Shown piece by piece: positions 17,721 through 26,366 of a DNA stretch of 64,000 nt (positions are counted from its first letter, which is position 1; every line of letters begins with the position of its first letter). The notes under the pieces are model-generated. The model was not told where the DNA came from, ran no database searches, and saw only the letters and a program-made list of their open reading frames with translations. Source of the DNA: DATGKG01 sp963851325 (GTDB lineage Bacteria > Desulfobacterota > Binatia > Binatales > Binataceae). The translations under genes were made by a program, and so were the position numbers. The stretch spans positions 3,596,001 to 3,660,000 of the forward strand of contig CAWKOR010000001.1 in the NCBI GenBank assembly GCA_963851325.1. Direction: 5' to 3'.

Positions 17721-19076
17721 TTGCGCGGGCTCCCCGATCTCGCGATAAATGGCGCCGTGAGTGGGAGTGCGCATGAATCATCCGGCGAGGCCGCCGCGAC
17801 CGGCGCCACGGCATCGACGGCGCTGCTCAGCGAACGGCCACTGGGTGCGATGCACTACCGGATCCTCGCGCTATGCTTCGCCGCGTGGATTTTCGACTTC
17901 TATGATCTGATTCTCTATTCCTTCCTGCTGGTGCCGATCGCGCGCGACCTGCATTTCAGCACCACCGATTCTTCGCTGCTGCTGGGAACTTCCTTTTTGA
18001 TGACGGCGGTCGGAGGCGTCGCTTTCGGCTTTCTCGGCGATCGCTTCGGCCGCAAACCCATCGTGGTCGCGACCGTCACCATCTATGGACTGGGCACCCT
18101 GCTGTGCGCGACCAGCCATTCGCTGCTGGACCTGATGCTCTATCGATCCTTCACCGGACTCGGCATCGGTGGCGGATGGGCCTCGGGTCAGGCGCTAATC
18201 GCCGAAAGCATGCCGGCCAAACGGCGCGGGCGCTACGCGGGATATGTGCAAACCGGCGCGCCGCTTGGCGTGTTGCTGGCCGCGGCGGCTTCGGGATATC
18301 TCGAGCCGCAACTCGGATGGCGCTGGGTGTTCGCGCTTTCATCGCTGCCCGCCGTCGTCATCGCGATCGCCGAATGGCGTTATCTGCCCGAGAGCGACGT
18401 ATGGCAGCGCACCGGCACGCGCGCCTTCTTTGGTCCCGACGAATGGGCCGCGGTGCGGACGCATCGTCACGTCATCGCGCTACTGGGATTTTGGCTGTTG
18501 CTCAATTCGGAGGCCTACTGGTTCACCTACAGTTGGATGCCCGGGTACTTGCAGATGCAACGCGGGCTGAGCACGGCGGAAAGCGGACGCCTGATGGTGC
18601 ACATGCAGTACGGGGGCGTATTCGGCTACGCGATTTTCGGGATGCTCGCGGATCGCTACGGACGCCGCCCGATGTTCACCTTGTTCGCGCTCGCGCTCGC
18701 GATCGGACTCATCCCCGCGACACTGCTGTGGCCGCAAGCCTCGCGCATCCCGGGACTGGTCGCAGTGGCAATGATGGTGGCGGGTTTCGGCACCGGAGTC
18801 TGGGCGGGGGCCGCACCCTATATGTCGGAGCTGCTGCCGACCCGGGTGCGCAACGCCGCGATGGGCGCGCTGCTGAACATGACGCGCGGATTTCAGTTCT
18901 TCACCCCGTTGGTCATCACCGCGCTCGGCAAGCGTTTCGGCCTGGGCGCGGCATTGTCGCTGGGTGCGCTGTTCTCGCTCGCAGCCGCCGCGATGGTGTG
19001 GACATTGCCCGAAACGCGCGGCCGATCGATTACCGAATTGGATAGTCCGGCGGTGAACGCCGCGACCTCGATCTGA
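17721..19076 (+). CDS. MFS transporter (sugar/aromatic-acid type)
   Basis: Up to 451 aa with twelve predicted helices. The start is uncertain: TTG at 17721 gives the full frame, GTG at 17757 is an alternative, and the conserved core begins near MHYRILALCFAAWIFDFYDL. The MFS loop 2-3 signature is FLGDRFGRKPIV, repeated in the second half as LADRYGRRPMF. The WIFDFYDLILYSFLLVPIA helix with acidic residues is common in AAHS/SHS-type carboxylate symporters. The last 10 codons and the stop lie inside the 52-bp direct repeat that recurs at 24036-24087. The substrate is unknown. Confidence 0.9.
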   Translation: MRGLPDLAINGAVSGSAHESSGEAAATGATASTALLSERPLGAMHYRILALCFAAWIFDFYDLILYSFLLVPIARDLHFSTTDSSLLLGTSFLMTAVGGVAFGFLGDRFGRKPIVVATVTIYGLGTLLCATSHSLLDLMLYRSFTGLGIGGGWASGQALIAESMPAKRRGRYAGYVQTGAPLGVLLAAAASGYLEPQLGWRWVFALSSLPAVVIAIAEWRYLPESDVWQRTGTRAFFGPDEWAAVRTHRHVIALLGFWLLLNSEAYWFTYSWMPGYLQMQRGLSTAESGRLMVHMQYGGVFGYAIFGMLADRYGRRPMFTLFALALAIGLIPATLLWPQASRIPGLVAVAMMVAGFGTGVWAGAAPYMSELLPTRVRNAAMGALLNMTRGFQFFTPLVITALGKRFGLGAALSLGALFSLAAAAMVWTLPETRGRSITELDSPAVNAATSI

Positions 19077-19096
19077 TGGGCGACTGGACTCGCGCG
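19045..19096 (+). repeat. 52-bp perfect direct repeat, copy 1 (3' end of MFS gene)
   Basis: Bases 19045-19096 are identical to 24036-24087, with mismatches on both sides of each copy. This copy covers the last 10 codons of the MFS gene, its TGA stop and 20 bp beyond. A repeat at the 3' end of a coding gene that recurs in the same orientation 4,991 bp away resembles an attachment-site duplication, but no integrase gene is present between the copies. Confidence 0.95.
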
Positions 19097-19177
19097 ACGC
19101 GGGAGAATCACTCTTCGCGCAGTCCGAAAACCGAAGACGGTTTTGAAGACCTGCGGGCATCAAGTCGGATACGCAAC

Positions 19178-19210
19178 AAGGAGCAGCGCGCCTCGCGCAC
19201 GCTGCTCCTT
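19178..19210. terminator. Perfect 11-bp hairpin between convergent genes
   Basis: AAGGAGCAGCG at 19178-19188 pairs perfectly with CGCTGCTCCTT at 19200-19210 around an 11-nt loop. It lies between the ends of the MFS gene (plus) and the kelch/Thr-Pro gene (minus), so it could stop transcription from both sides. There is no U tract, so an intrinsic terminator role is likely but not certain. Confidence 0.55.
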
Positions 19211-19239
19211 GCCATACTGGATGGTGTCGATGCTGACGC

Positions 19240-22200
19240 CTACGGCCCCGGGATCAGCAGAATCGACTGGGCCGTCATCACCTGCATGCCTCCGCTGACG
19301 TTGGTGCTGGCCATCGCGGTAAAGGTTCCCGACGGGGTTCCCTGTCCGGGTGCGGCCAGGTCCCCCGACGCGAGGGTGAAGCCTTCCTTGCTCGACTTGA
19401 TATTCGAGCGTTGCGCTATCGCGCCCGGCTCGGTGATGGTCGGTGCGAGGAAGCTTTGCGCACCATAAAAGTAGACCAGCAGCTCGTTGTTGTGATTCGG
19501 GGTCAGCGATGGAGCCGCGCTGGAAACCGGATTGGGTCCCCCTGCGGTAGCTCCCGAGGACAGGTCGATGGGAGTCGCCGAGGCGCCCCGCCATGCGCCG
19601 ATGACACCGGCGGCATACTGCGGAGCCAGGCTCCAGCTATAAGAGGATGGTTCGCTCCCGCCCGCGACTTTGTAGTAGAGCCATGAAGTCATCTTGTTAC
19701 CGGAGACGGTTCGCGAGTCATGCCGGACCGCCGTCCAGCCGGCCGGGGCTACCGGCACATTGGTGCCGAGCGCATCGGCAATGACGATCTGCGCGATCAG
19801 TACGTCGCCCAACCCTGAAGTTCCCGGCCGGCCGATGGTCAAAGTTGAGACCGGCTGGCCGAGATCCGCCAGCGGACCAGTGGCCACGAAGGCTATGGCC
19901 GGGGTTGGTACCGGGGTTGCCGTCGGGGTCGGCGTCACCGGTAGTGGCGTCGCGGTTGGTGTAACTGGAACCGGCGTCGCGGTCGGTGTAACTGGAACCG
20001 GCGTCGCCGTTGGGGTGGCCGGCGGAGGCGTCGCGGTTGGAGTCGCGGTGGCCGGGGTATTGTTGGGTACCAGCAGAACCGCCTGTGCAGTCATCACCTG
20101 CATGCCGCCCAAGAAATTGGAGGTCGCCATTGCCGGATAGGTCTGCGAGGGATTGCCTTGCGGCGGTGCGGCCTTATCGCCGTCAGCCAGCGTGAAACCC
20201 TCCCGCACGGACATGATATTGGAGCGCTGATCGATCGCACCTTCGGTAATGGTGGGGGCGATGAAGCTTTGCGCACCATAGAAGTAAACCTGCAACTCGC
20301 CGTCGTGAGTCGGCGTCAACGACGGCGCTGCGGCAGAAACCGGATTGCCCACTCCCGCGGTGGCACCGGAGGACTGATCGATCGGTGTGGCTGAGGCGCC
20401 GCGCCATGCGCCCATGGTGCCGGCCGCATACTGCGAAGCTAATTGCCAGCTATAAGAAACCGGCTCGCTCCCTCCGGCGACCTTGTAATAGAGCCAGGTG
20501 GTCATCTTGTTGCCGCCGGAGTTCACCGTATCGTGTCGGATCACGGACCATCCCGCGGGTGCGGTAGGCACGTTGGTTCCGAGCGCATCGGCAATGACGA
20601 TCTGGGTGAGCAGCAAGTCGCCTGACAGAACTCCCGCGGGCAGATTGATGGTCAAGTTCGAAACCGGCTGACCCAGATTTGCCAACGCGCCCTGTGCTAC
20701 GAAGACGATGGCTGCCGGGGTCGCGGTCGCCGTCGGAGTCGAGGTAGCGGGGGAGGTCGGCGTCGGAGTCGGTGTCGCGGTGGAAATCGGAGTTGGTGTC
20801 GGCGTAGCCGGCGGCGGCGTCGAGGTGGCGGTCGCCGTCGGCGTAGGGGTCGAGGTCGGGGTGGAAGTCTCCGTCGCGCTCGGAGTCGGCGTGGAGGTTG
20901 CAGTCGAGGTTGGGGTAGCAGTTGACGTTGGTGTTGGTGTCGGAGTGTCGGTCGGCGTCGGAGTTGGGGTATCCGTTGAGGTCGGGGTAGCGGTTGCGGT
21001 CGCCGTCGGGAGAGGAGTAGCCGTCGCGGTCGGCGTCGCGGTCGCGGTTGCGCTAACCGTCGGGGTGGCGGTCGGAGTTGCCGCGGCGTTCTGCGCTGAC
21101 GGGGGAAGCACAATCGCCACCGCGACCTGTCGTGCGGTATTCATCGAGGCGGTCTGAGCGGCCGCCGCAAAGGCATTGGCAACTGGATCGTACAGTTCGG
21201 TTGAAGCGAGAATCCCGGAATCGCCAAAGCCTCCAGCGATCAAGATTTTGCCCGCGTTGGGACCGGTCGTGATGGTGGTAGCGGTCGCGTAGTAGCGTCC
21301 GGTATTCATCGACGCGGTCTGGGCGGCCGCTGCAAAGGTATTGGTAGCCGGATCATAAAGTTCGGTCGAAGCGAGAACTCCGGAGTTGGCAATGCCTCCA
21401 GCGATCAAAATCTTGCCCGCGTTGGGGCCGGTCGTGATGGTGGTCGCGGTCGCGCTACGGCGCGCGACATTCATCGAGGCGGTCTGGGCGGCCGCCGCAA
21501 AGGTATCGGTCACCGGATCGTACAGTTCGGTTGAAGCAAGAGACCCGGAACCGCCAATGCCTCCCGCGATCAAAATCTTGCCCGCGTTCGGTCCCATCGT
21601 GATGGTGGTGGCGGTCGCTTCGACGCGCGCGGTATTCATTGACGCGGTCTGCGCGGCCGCCGCAAAGGTATTGGTAAGCGGATCATACAGCTCGGTCGAT
21701 GCAAGAGACCCGGAATCGCCAGTGCCTCCCGCGATCAAAATCTTGCCCGCGTTCGGTCCCATCGTGATGGTGGTGGCGGTCGCTTCGACGCGCGCGGTAT
21801 TCATTGACGCGGTCTGCGCGGCCGCCGCAAAGGTATTGGTAACCGGATCGTAAAGGTCGGTCGAAGCGAGAACTCCGGAGTTGGCAATGCCTCCAGCGAT
21901 CAAAATCTTGCCCGCGTTGGGGCCGGTCGTGATGGTGGTCGCGGTCGCGCTACGGCGCGCGACATTCATCGAGGCGGTCTGGGCGGCCGCCGCAAAGGTA
22001 TTGGTAACAGGATCGTAGAGCTCGGTTGAAGCGAGACTTCCGGTGGAAGAGTTAAAGCCCCCCGCGATCAGAATCTTGCCGGCGTTCGGTCCCATCGTGA
22101 TGGTGGTCGCGGTCGCTAAGTAGCGCCCGGCATTCATCGACGCGGTCTGGGCGGCCGCTGCGAAGCTGTTCGCGGCCGGGTCGTAAAGCTCGGTCGACGC

Positions 22201-22509
22201 CAGAACCTCTGAATCACCGGCGCGACCCGCGATGAGCACCGTGTCGCCGAAGGTCTGCTCGACCGCTCCAATGTCGCAGGCGCTCAAGCCATTGAGAGGG
22301 TTGGGGCGGGTGAACCCGCGCTGATCGAGGGCCGGACAATTAGCGCTCGGAATCCCGGCGATGGCGGGACTGTTGGCCTGCAATCCGATGGTCTGGTTGG
22401 GGCCGCCGTTGTAGGTCAGCCCATCCGCATCGAGGAAGGGATTGACGTTGTCTCCGATGGTCTGGTTGTTGGCACCTATGCTGGCTGCCGAATCTGCATG
22501 TAGCGTCAT
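19240..22509 (-). CDS. Kelch-like/Thr-Pro-rich repeat surface protein, intact 3' portion of a broken gene
   Basis: The open frame gives 1089 aa. In order it holds the end of a choice-of-anchor-like region (NCPALDQRGFTRPNP), seven 55-residue kelch-like repeats (core STELYDPVTNTFAAAAQTAS and KILIAGG), a long Thr-Pro-rich linker, a ~210-aa module (IADALGTNVPTAPAGWSVIR, YSWQLASQYAAGTMGAWRGA), a second Thr-Pro linker, and a second copy of the module. No signal peptide or ribosome-binding site precedes the ATG at 22509. The expected N-terminal beta-helix lies upstream in disrupted frames. It is probably an extracellular repeat protein that is now truncated, or the victim of sequence errors. Confidence 0.75.
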   Translation of the reverse strand: MTLHADSAASIGANNQTIGDNVNPFLDADGLTYNGGPNQTIGLQANSPAIAGIPSANCPALDQRGFTRPNPLNGLSACDIGAVEQTFGDTVLIAGRAGDSEVLASTELYDPAANSFAAAAQTASMNAGRYLATATTITMGPNAGKILIAGGFNSSTGSLASTELYDPVTNTFAAAAQTASMNVARRSATATTITTGPNAGKILIAGGIANSGVLASTDLYDPVTNTFAAAAQTASMNTARVEATATTITMGPNAGKILIAGGTGDSGSLASTELYDPLTNTFAAAAQTASMNTARVEATATTITMGPNAGKILIAGGIGGSGSLASTELYDPVTDTFAAAAQTASMNVARRSATATTITTGPNAGKILIAGGIANSGVLASTELYDPATNTFAAAAQTASMNTGRYYATATTITTGPNAGKILIAGGFGDSGILASTELYDPVANAFAAAAQTASMNTARQVAVAIVLPPSAQNAAATPTATPTVSATATATPTATATPLPTATATATPTSTDTPTPTPTDTPTPTPTSTATPTSTATSTPTPSATETSTPTSTPTPTATATSTPPPATPTPTPISTATPTPTPTSPATSTPTATATPAAIVFVAQGALANLGQPVSNLTINLPAGVLSGDLLLTQIVIADALGTNVPTAPAGWSVIRHDTVNSGGNKMTTWLYYKVAGGSEPVSYSWQLASQYAAGTMGAWRGASATPIDQSSGATAGVGNPVSAAAPSLTPTHDGELQVYFYGAQSFIAPTITEGAIDQRSNIMSVREGFTLADGDKAAPPQGNPSQTYPAMATSNFLGGMQVMTAQAVLLVPNNTPATATPTATPPPATPTATPVPVTPTATPVPVTPTATPLPVTPTPTATPVPTPAIAFVATGPLADLGQPVSTLTIGRPGTSGLGDVLIAQIVIADALGTNVPVAPAGWTAVRHDSRTVSGNKMTSWLYYKVAGGSEPSSYSWSLAPQYAAGVIGAWRGASATPIDLSSGATAGGPNPVSSAAPSLTPNHNNELLVYFYGAQSFLAPTITEPGAIAQRSNIKSSKEGFTLASGDLAAPGQGTPSGTFTAMASTNVSGGMQVMTAQSILLIPGP
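19255..20690 (-). repeat. Two copies of a ~0.6-kb module inside the kelch/Thr-Pro gene
   Basis: Coding DNA around 20060-20690 and 19255-19890 encodes the same ~210-aa module twice. Shared elements are IADALGTNVP, APAGW, WLYYKVAGGSEP, AGASATPID-like and YFYGAQSF. The DNA copies are strongly similar but not identical, indicating internal duplication followed by drift. The Thr-Pro linker at 19900-20055 separates them. Confidence 0.8.
20700..21090 (-). repeat. Low-complexity Thr-Pro linker coding repeat
   Basis: About 390 bp built of short GTCGGxGT-like units on the plus strand, encoding alternating Thr-Pro, Ala-Thr and Ser-Thr on the minus strand (for example TATPTSTDTPTPTPTDTPTP). Such linkers keep extracellular domains apart. 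The simple-sequence nature makes this stretch prone to length change and assembly error. Confidence 0.85.
21110..22240 (-). repeat. Seven tandem 165-bp kelch-repeat units
   Basis: A 165-bp unit encoding 55 residues recurs seven times, with the CATTGA/CATCGA-GCGGTCTG element at about 21143, 21308, 21473, 21638, 21803, 21968 and 22133. Some units are nearly identical at DNA level (21378-21500 against 21867-21990; 21583-21660 against 21748-21825). This indicates recent unit duplication or gene conversion rather than old divergence. Confidence 0.88.
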
Positions 22510-23500
22510 CGGAAGATGTTGTTAAGGCTCACGACCGTGATGTTCGCACAGCTATTGCAGTTCCCGCCAGCCGCGCAGATTGAGTTGGTAAGATATCGAG
22601 CTGCTCGGATGGTGGCTTGCGAAGATTTGCGCCGAAAGCGATAGCGTCTCCCGCTGACCACTTGTATTGCAGGATAGAAGGTGCGCTGATCACGGTTAGA
22701 GGTCCAAATTCAGTGAGGATCGCACCAGCTGTCCGCTGCGCCTTCGACGGAGACGAGGACTTTTTCTGGAGAAGGTGCTATTGGTGATCAACGACGACGT
22801 CACCGATGGTGATTCTAAATGGCGCTCGCCGTTGGCTGGTCGGATGGAGCTGTTGCCCGAAGAAAAGGCGCTCCGATAGATGGTAGCGTACAGAGCCTGG
22901 TTCACGTTGAAGCATGCGCCGCCATTGCGCGGATGCCGAGTCGCACTATTGCCCGAGAAGGCGCTGTTGAGCTGATCGTCAGATTTCCAGCGGCCCAGGA
23001 CCATTGCCATTCGAGAATCGCGCCGCCACATGCCGACAGTGTTGTTAGCAAATGATTACTGCTTCGTAATCGCAAGTGTTCCATCGTTGGAAAATCCGGC
23101 GCCTAGGGTGGCGTTGCCGTTGGCCACACTTAGTTTGTTCAACGTGAGCGAGCCGCCGTCCGCTACCTGACCAACTTCAACGGAGTTTCCTCCGCTCACA
23201 ATGATAGTCTGTCCGGTACCGTCGATCGTCAGTGTGGTGCCAGACACGACTGTAGGAAGCGTGACGCCCAGCGTAATCGTGCCGCTGACGCTGAAATTGA
23301 TGGTGTCAGTGCCAGTCCCAGGCGTGCAGTGACCGCCGCTAACCTCTCCCATCGCGTTCGCGTTGGCGATCGCCTCGCGCAGGGTACAGAACCCCATGGC
23401 AGGGGTGTCACTGGTCGTGTTGACTGTGATGATATTCGGGGGGGTCGCTTTCGAGAACGGGCAGAACCACCAGGATTACCAGCGGAACCGAAATCGCGAG
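22510..23500 (-). pseudogene. Disrupted N-terminal beta-helix part of the kelch/Thr-Pro gene
   Basis: Minus-strand translation shows a typical beta-helix surface-protein start, split across frames. One frame gives TPPNIITVNTTSDTPAMGFC then TLREAIANANAMGE and TLTIDGTGQTIIVSGGNSVE, ending at an in-frame TAA after LAITKQ (23056-23058). The same frame then continues as SFANNTVG, shifts to give CGGAIL and GNLTIS, and shifts back to AFSGNSATR and GGACFN. Further down, GGNCNSC appears in yet another frame before the intact part begins at 22509. Upstream, a run of seven C at about 23437-23443 (plus-strand G) breaks the frame; six would join it to a hydrophobic leader. It is either a decayed gene or a low-quality stretch. 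Confidence 0.7.
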
Positions 23501-24035
23501 GATCTCCAAGGAGGAATTTTATCGAGGTGCGCGCGGCCGAGAAGCCCCGAAGGCCTGCACGCGCGGCGGCCAGGATGAGATGCAAGTGCGCTGACGCCGT
23601 GTCAACAAACCACCGCGAAAAAGCCTTCATCGCTGCGTTCCTCCCCAAAAACCTTTGCGCGCGACGCTACCATCAGCTCTGTCGCGCTCAGCGTCCAGAT
23701 CTATGTGCGATACCAATGCTGCAACGAAATGCGGGATGGCCAGCGAGGACGGATCGTTCCCCCACAAGCAGCCACCCTCAACCCAGACCGCTTGTCTATG
23801 ATGCTGGTATCAGAAAGAAAGTGGTGGAGTGCAATCAAAACCGTCGGGAGGGACCAGAAACCGGATCGAAGCCCTTCGAAAGGCGCTTCGGGCTTCAATT
23901 ATCTAATCGGTTGGTTTTTGCGAGATCGCATCTCAGGCGCCGCCTGCGTCCAAACCAATCAGGGACGCAGCGTCGGTGCGTCGCTCGCATACTTTTGTCA
24001 ATGGATCGGCCGCGCGATTCGGACAAACCTGGGCC
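23501..24035. other. Stretch without a recognisable gene
   Basis: About 530 bp between the broken repeat-protein gene and the second copy of the 52-bp repeat. Short open frames exist on both strands, but none has a recognisable domain, a good ribosome-binding site or consistent codon use. I see no RNA gene. Confidence 0.5.
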
Positions 24036-24087
24036 GTCCGGCGGTGAACGCCGCGACCTCGATCTGATGGGCGACTGGACTCGCGCG
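24036..24087 (+). repeat. 52-bp perfect direct repeat, copy 2
   Basis: Identical to 19045-19096. Here it is not attached to an MFS gene: the preceding codons in the matching frame do not resemble a transporter. It lies 126 bp upstream of the ATG of the beta-helix protein. The 4,991 bp between repeat starts contain the broken kelch/Thr-Pro gene. Confidence 0.95.
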
Positions 24088-24212
24088 CCGGCTTCGGTCC
24101 AGGCTCGCGCTTTGCCAATTGCGGCCACAATTTGCTAAGCAACCGGAGACTTCATCACAAATTGATCAATCGACGAGCGATGAGACTTGCGGTCTCTATC
24201 GAAGGGGAAGGC

Positions 24213-25568
24213 ATGAAATTTTCTGGCATGCGCGGTAATCCGGCACGGCTGTCTCTCATGGTTCTGGTTTCGGCGCTACTAATTGGAGCGGGTAGTCGCG
24301 CCGATGCAGGAACGGTATGCGTCAACCCCAAAAACAGCTCGTGCGCGGCGTCGATCGGACAGGGAGTAGTGCTGGCATCGCCGGGCGACACCATAAATGT
24401 CTCGGCGGGAACGTATAAAGAAGAAGTGGTGATCACCAAGCCGCTGACCCTGGCAGGCAACGGAAATCACGGCAAAAAGGTCGTCATCGATGCGACCGGG
24501 CTGCCGCATGCCATCTACATCACCGGCGTGACCGGACCATTGGTGGTGAAGCAGGTCACCGCCGCCAATGCCCTGCGCGAGGGAATCCTGATCGAAAATT
24601 CCACCAACGTCACGGTGAAGCAAAGCACCGTGATGAACAACGATACCGCGCTGGTGTTTACCACGCCGGCCTGTGACCCGGGCGCCGCGCCCTGCTGCCC
24701 GGGCGCGTTTCCATTTGAGCAGGAGGATTGCGGCGAAGGACTGCATCTGCTCGGGACCAGCTACTCGCTGATTTCGGACAACCTCGTGCAGGGCAACCAG
24801 GGCGGCATCCTGCTGACCGACGAAACCGGCGCGACCTCGCATAACCTGATCACGGGCAACGTGGCGAAGAATAACGCTACCGATTGCGGCATCACGCTGC
24901 CGTCGCATCCGCCGTGCCTTGCGGGTTCGAATGATGTCGCCGGCTGCATCGGTGGGCCGCAGATCGGGACGCCGTCGCCGGGCGTTTTCGCCAATTCGGT
25001 GATCGGTAACACCTCGATTGGCAATGGGGGCGCGGGGGCCGGAATCTTCACCCCGACGCCGGGAACCGCGGCCTACGGCAATCTCATCGCCAACAATGTG
25101 CTGCGCAACAATGGATTGCCGGGAGTCGCATTGCATAGCCATGCGCCGGGACAGAATCTCAACAACAACGCGATCACCGGGAACCTCATCAGCGGCAACG
25201 GGCCCGATGATGGCTCGACCCAGAGCACCGGCATCGCATTGTTCAGTGACGACACGGCCACCGCGTCGCCGCTATCGGAATTGTCGGTCTATGGGAACAC
25301 CATCCGGGACGAGGAGGTGGACATCTTCGTGGGGACGGCGGCGAACAACATCAGCGTGTTCTTCAACAACCTGGGCGGGACGGGCCTGGGCATCCTGAAT
25401 GTGGGGGCGGGCATCGTCAATGCGCCGACCAACTTTTGGAATTGCGCGGAAGGGCCGACCAGTGCGGGATGTTCGCATATCGAAGGAAACGTAAACTATA
25501 TTCCTGCGCTCACGAAACCATTCAACGTCAATCGGCTAAACAGGAAACAGAAGTCGCTCGTCAATTGA
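24213..25568 (+). CDS. Secreted parallel beta-helix (NosD/PbH1-like) protein
   Basis: A 451-aa exported protein starting at the ATG at 24213, with a purine-rich ribosome-binding site (GAAGGGGAAG) just upstream; the frame is open to 24132. A signal peptide spans about residues 1-32 (LMVLVSALLIGAGSRADA). The body carries PbH1-type rungs (GILIENSTNVTVKQSTVMNN, YSLISDNLVQGNQGGILLTD, NNNAITGNLISGNG). Paired cysteines at CVNPKNSSC and CDPGAAPCC suggest disulfides. Right-handed beta-helices of this type are often polysaccharide-binding or lyase-like, but no catalytic set is evident. A role at the cell surface is inferred. Confidence 0.85.
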   Translation: MKFSGMRGNPARLSLMVLVSALLIGAGSRADAGTVCVNPKNSSCAASIGQGVVLASPGDTINVSAGTYKEEVVITKPLTLAGNGNHGKKVVIDATGLPHAIYITGVTGPLVVKQVTAANALREGILIENSTNVTVKQSTVMNNDTALVFTTPACDPGAAPCCPGAFPFEQEDCGEGLHLLGTSYSLISDNLVQGNQGGILLTDETGATSHNLITGNVAKNNATDCGITLPSHPPCLAGSNDVAGCIGGPQIGTPSPGVFANSVIGNTSIGNGGAGAGIFTPTPGTAAYGNLIANNVLRNNGLPGVALHSHAPGQNLNNNAITGNLISGNGPDDGSTQSTGIALFSDDTATASPLSELSVYGNTIRDEEVDIFVGTAANNISVFFNNLGGTGLGILNVGAGIVNAPTNFWNCAEGPTSAGCSHIEGNVNYIPALTKPFNVNRLNRKQKSLVN

Positions 25569-25937
25569 TTGCGGGCGAGAGGTTGCTGGGGTCCGCAGAA
25601 AACTTAATAATATCGCGGACTTACGTCGCTTTTCTCCGCGCTGGAAGTGGCTTTGTTTTTGTCCTTTTGCCCCGGCTTCATCACCGAACCAAAGGCAACG
25701 ATAACGCGGCTTCTCGACCCCTCGATTTAAAAAATCGCAGTATTTCCGCGGATAGTTTGGCTTCGTTTATGTAAATCGCCTCCACGTTGCCAGCTCGAGG
25801 GCCGTGGCATCAGTAGTGGGTTTGTTTTTGCATTTTCACCGATGAGTTCGCCCCGTATGCGCAGTCTTCGTTTCTACGGCTAACATCATGTTACACGATG
25901 ACGACTGCCGGATAAACCTTGAAAGGCTCGTGGCGTT
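25569..25937. other. Gene-free stretch carrying two copies of a TGGGTTTGTTTT element
   Basis: No coding frame is convincing. The stretch is less GC-rich than its surroundings. Bases 25646-25669 (AGTGGCTTTGTTTTTGTCC...) and 25815-25837 (AGTGGGTTTGTTTTTGCA...) are two copies of a short element that also occurs on the opposite strand at 55617-55664. Confidence 0.6.
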
Positions 25938-26152
25938 ATGGCGGACGAAGCAGAAGACCATCGCGAATCGGTCGCCCACATGCTCAGCGGTTCCTTCGGA
26001 AAGTCGCCGCGCTGATCCTGGTCTTCGTTCCGCTAGATTAGTTATTCAAAGGCGACCAGCTCGGACCGAACTTTTCGATCGAAGCGATTGGGGTGGCCAT
26101 CGTCTCTGGCTTGTTGCTCGTGTCTCGAATAATCCTTGAAAGAAGGAAATGA
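25938..26152 (+). pseudogene. Broken small membrane-protein gene
   Basis: The ATG at 25938 opens MADEAEDHRESVAHMLSGSF and stops early. In the next frame the sequence resumes as VAALILVFVPLD, meets an in-frame TAG at 26037-26039, then runs on as LFKGDQLGPNFSIEAIGVA followed by a hydrophobic segment and RIILERRK. The final TGA overlaps the ATG of the next gene. One frameshift and one stop (a CAG-to-TAG change would explain it) separate this from an intact ~70-aa membrane protein. No homologue is recognised. Confidence 0.6.
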
Positions 26153-26343
26153 TCGAATCTCTGTCACGTATGCACCTCTTGGTAGCGGCTGTCCTGATGG
26201 CTGGCGCGGGCCTTATCGCTGTGGTTCCGAGCGTGCTCTACATGTTTTACGAGCGCACGGCTTTGGAGCGCGCGCGCCGGAAAGCCCGCGCCGAATCTGT
26301 GGGCGATACTTCCCGAGAAACTCCCAAAGCCGCGCACGCTTGA
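26149..26343 (+). CDS. Small single-pass membrane protein
   Basis: A 64-aa protein with a well-placed GAAGGAA ribosome-binding site just before the ATG at 26149. Residues 8-32 form one transmembrane helix (HLLVAAVLMAGAGLIAVVPS), followed by a basic helix (RTALERARRKARAES). It overlaps the end of the broken gene upstream, so the two were probably one operon. Function unknown. Confidence 0.6.
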   Translation: MIESLSRMHLLVAAVLMAGAGLIAVVPSVLYMFYERTALERARRKARAESVGDTSRETPKAAHA

Positions 26344-26366
26344 TTTCGCGAGGCATCGCCGACTGG

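Noticed and set aside
20708..21157. Plus-strand Val/Gly-rich open frame opposite the Thr-Pro linker
   Set aside because: It is the complement of the low-complexity GTCGGxGT repeat, which has no stops on either strand. The minus-strand Thr-Pro reading joins recognisable domains on both sides.
20700..22240. Possible CRISPR array in the repeat-rich region
   Set aside because: The 165-bp units have no conserved short repeat with unique spacers and are in-frame coding repeats. No cas genes are present.
19100..24035. Integrative mobile element between the 52-bp repeats
   Set aside because: No integrase, transposase, relaxase or phage gene was found inside, so only the repeat itself is reported.
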